DNA from: QUBU01 sp014337915
Lineage (GTDB): Bacteria > Pseudomonadota > Gammaproteobacteria > Steroidobacterales > GCA-2729495
Length of the DNA: 64,000 nt
Assembly (NCBI GenBank): GCA_030263395.1
Contig: SZOW01000001.1
Location: 1-64,000, forward strand
Direction of reading: 5' to 3'
Part shown: one piece after another, positions 62,111 to 64,000 of the stretch
Layout: each line of letters begins with the position of its first letter
How positions within the stretch are numbered: the stretch's first letter is position 1
Program-made: the position numbers and the translations under genes
Notes under the pieces: generated by a model
What the model was told of the DNA's origin: nothing
What the model saw: only the letters and a program-made list of their open reading frames with translations
Databases searched by the model: none

Positions 62111-62403
62111 GAATGATCACCCACCCTGTTGTCGTGCGTGTTGCGGATCGGGGCGATGGCCTGGCGCCCCAGGCGATCAGCGCCCGCCATGGTAGAGGGC
62201 CGGGCCCGGAAATTGAAGCCGCGTCACAATCCGGCCCGGCCCCAGCCCCCGGGGCCGGCCACCAGAACCAGCTACCGGACACGGCCACCGGGCCCGGCCA
62301 CAGTGTGACCGCCATCAACGCCCGCCCGCGCCGACATAATCCAGAATCGGCCTCACGATCCCGCGACCGCGCGGCCCTACGCAACCGCCAACGAGGCCCC
62401 ACC

Positions 62404-63642
62404 GTGTACCGCGAACACTTCAAGCTGAAGGACCGGCCTTTTACCCACGCACCTGGCGAGCGTACCTTCCAGGCCAACGCGACCATGAGCGATGCCCTCG
62501 GGCGGTTGCAGCAGTTGTTCACTGCACGCGATGCGGTCGCCGTGGTGACCGGCGGCCCGGGCGTCGGCAAGAGCACGCTGGTGGAGTACGCGCTAGCCGC
62601 ACTGGGCAGCCGCATCCAGGCCGCCCGGGTGGACCTGCGTTACGGCGACCCCGCGGAGCTCTTCGCCGCCACCCTGATCGCTCTCGGCACCACCCCCTCG
62701 AGCATGTCACCAGCCCAGGTATTCCATGAGCTGCGCCTTGCCATGGGCCGTCTCGCCGCCGAGGACAAGCGCCTGGTGCTCTGCCTCGACATCAGCGGCA
62801 TCAGCGCCGACATCGCCAGACACCTGCTGCGCATCGCCAACCTCGCCGGCGAGCGCGGCTGCCAGCTCAACATCGTGCTGATGGGCCCGCACCCGCTGCA
62901 CCAGCAGGTCGATGTCCCGGCACTCATCCAGCTGCGCCAGCGCATTGCCTTTCGCCATCGCGTGCGGCCGCTGACGCTGGCGGAAACCGATCGCTACATC
63001 CGTCACCAGGTCGAGGCCGTGGGCGCGGATGCCACCGCGCTGCTATCCAGCAACGTCGGTGCCGCGGTCTACTGCTACGTCGCCGGCGTACCGCGCCTCA
63101 TCAACACGCTGCTGGATGCCGCCCTGAGCGACGCCTGCCTGCAGGGCGTGCAGCGCCCGGACGGCAATTTCGTCAAGCGCACCGCAGAGGGCCTGGGCTG
63201 GAAGCCCATGACACCGCCGCAGTCTGCGAGCGACGCCGCGGCCCGTCCGGCCAGTGCAGCACCACGCCCGGCGGCCGTGCGCAGCAGTCCGCCGAAGATC
63301 GCGGCGGTTGCGAGCGCCGAACGACCGCGCAGTACAGCTGCCGCCGATGCTGCCGGCAAACCGGAGCTCCCCGAGCCGAGCGAACTGACGCTGGCCCTGC
63401 GTGCCGGCGCTGCCGCCGAAGCTGCCAGCGTCAGCCTGGCAGCTGAGAACCGCTCGCCGACCGCCGCCATCTTCGGTGGCAGCGATGGCGGGTCACGCAA
63501 CGAGGTGCCGCCTCCGCCGGTGGCCATGGACGAAGTGGATACCAGCGCCACCGGCATGCTGCGCCTGCAGGATCTCGACGAGCGCTTTGCCGAGACCATC
63601 TTCGGCCGCGAAGCCGAAGCGGCAGCACGCCGGCGCGACTGA
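62404..63642 (+). CDS. ExeA-like AAA ATPase
   Basis: 412 residues. The beginning (YREHFKLKDRPFTHAP) and Walker A GGPGVGKST (50-58) are those of ExeA/GspA-type ATPases, which help assemble the type II secretion secretin. Where ExeA proteins usually read LLIDEAQ, this one has VLCLDISGIS, so the Walker B Glu is missing. After residue 260 the chain becomes Ala/Pro/Ser-rich, without the peptidoglycan-binding domain of ExeA. The GTG at 62404 is chosen because it gives the family N-terminus; the frame is open further upstream. Confidence 0.85.
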   Translation: MYREHFKLKDRPFTHAPGERTFQANATMSDALGRLQQLFTARDAVAVVTGGPGVGKSTLVEYALAALGSRIQAARVDLRYGDPAELFAATLIALGTTPSSMSPAQVFHELRLAMGRLAAEDKRLVLCLDISGISADIARHLLRIANLAGERGCQLNIVLMGPHPLHQQVDVPALIQLRQRIAFRHRVRPLTLAETDRYIRHQVEAVGADATALLSSNVGAAVYCYVAGVPRLINTLLDAALSDACLQGVQRPDGNFVKRTAEGLGWKPMTPPQSASDAAARPASAAPRPAAVRSSPPKIAAVASAERPRSTAAADAAGKPELPEPSELTLALRAGAAAEAASVSLAAENRSPTAAIFGGSDGGSRNEVPPPPVAMDEVDTSATGMLRLQDLDERFAETIFGREAEAAARRRD

Positions 63643-63648
63643 ACCGGC

Positions 63649-64000
63649 TCAGTGCGGCCGGCTGCCGCCGGTCATCCAGGCCCGATCGCTATCGCTGCGG
63701 ACCAGCCGCTGGCGCAGATCCCATTCCTGTCGCGGATCCTGCGCCACCAGCCACTGCACCTCACCCGCAATGCACATTGCCACCGGCACGCCACCACGGT
63801 AGAGCACGCGGTTGCGGGGCCCGGGCGGCAGCCGCGGTCCCGGCGTAACGATGCCGCAGAGGTTGAGCGGATCGGCTGCGGCAATGGCCAGTTCCTCCGC
63901 ATCACCGCCGCGGCGCCGGACGGCGCGCAGCGCCTCCACCGCTTCCGGCAGCGCAAACTGCTCGCCACTGAAGCCACTGACGAAGCGCCCGCCACGGATC
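63649..64000 (-). CDS. Lhr-type large ATP-dependent helicase, C-terminal part
   Basis: The visible 116 residues are the end of a longer gene whose start lies beyond base 64000. The segments GGRFVSGFSGEQFALPEAVE and AAADPLNLCGIVTPGPRLP are characteristic of the C-terminal region of Lhr and related DEAD/DEAH helicases. The helicase motifs themselves are outside the window. It converges on the ExeA-like gene with 6 bp between stops. Confidence 0.8.
   Translation of the reverse strand, partial: IRGGRFVSGFSGEQFALPEAVEALRAVRRRGGDAEELAIAAADPLNLCGIVTPGPRLPPGPRNRVLYRGGVPVAMCIAGEVQWLVAQDPRQEWDLRQRLVRSDSDRAWMTGGSRPH

Noticed and set aside
62224..62310. GTCACA and TGTGAC inverted pair before the ExeA-like gene
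   Set aside because: Six-base arms about 80 bp apart in a GC-rich region are within chance expectation; no half-site spacing of a known regulator fits.
62111..62403. Upstream extension of the ExeA-like frame to 62113
   Set aside because: The extra 97 codons are of low complexity and overlap the promoter side of the divergent oxidase; family homology starts at the GTG 62404.

Overview
The window is a GC-rich stretch of a gammaproteobacterial chromosome. Two runs of genes have textbook gammaproteobacterial order: ndk-rlmN-pilW-rodZ-hisS-yfgM-bamB-der, and queA-tgt-yajC-secD-secF. The XerD-DsbC pair, ZapE, BamB and RodZ also point to Gammaproteobacteria. A MetX-family enzyme of the Xanthomonas serine O-succinyltransferase type and the high GC suggest a lineage near Xanthomonadales/Nevskiales, but the genus cannot be named. 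Gene density is high, and many long antisense frames are only GC-rich shadows.

Layout. 1-7000 looks accessory: the end of an Ldh2-type dehydrogenase, a GlsB/YeaQ membrane peptide, an MFS sugar porter, a secreted TPR protein, a matrixin-type protease with a PEP-CTERM-like anchor, and a GT1 glycosyltransferase. Every long junction between these genes holds an AT-rich palindromic repeat built on GGTGYC...GRCACC, or a second 27-bp repeat. 7060-12713 carries guaBA, divergent xseA, and metX, whose 3' end overlaps xseA. 12806-22708 is a long minus-strand block for outer-membrane assembly, translation, type IV pilus and Fe-S functions (der, bamB, yfgM, hisS, rodZ, pilW, rlmN, ndk, an IscU-like gene, iscS, trmJ). 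suhB is divergent from it. 23655-29003 is the Sec accessory/queuosine operon, followed by tRNA-Leu(CAA), a Nudix gene, fdxA, dsbC and xerD.

32264-49234 is mixed metabolism: an acyltransferase, thiolase, ETF-ubiquinone oxidoreductase, ZapE, phosphoglycerate mutase, a gamma-carbonic-anhydrase-like protein, thioesterase II, a degenerate inositol-phosphatase-like protein, an amidase, a MaoC hydratase, folE, mobA, moaC, leuCD, a CoA-transferase and an HMG-CoA lyase. Acyl-CoA catabolism is a recurrent theme.

49310-58339 is a complete phosphate-starvation locus on the minus strand: phoB-phoR-phoU-pstS-pstC-pstA-pstB-porin. Pho-box-like direct repeats precede phoB, pstS and the porin. A CHAD-domain (polyphosphate-associated) gene lies just upstream of phoB. 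59441-62110 holds a cytochrome c, an orphan IorA-type [2Fe-2S] protein and an FAD-linked oxidase. The window closes with an ExeA-like ATPase and the end of an Lhr-type helicase.

Most notable: the repeat families, including a 22-bp match inside the amidase gene; der, which appears to lack any ATG/GTG/TTG start and to use CTG right after the in-frame bamB stop; the metX/xseA 153-bp convergent overlap; an IscU homologue and an inositol-phosphatase homologue that have lost their metal ligands; and a Pho-box-controlled porin. I see no CRISPR array, prophage, insertion sequence or complete novel defence system.
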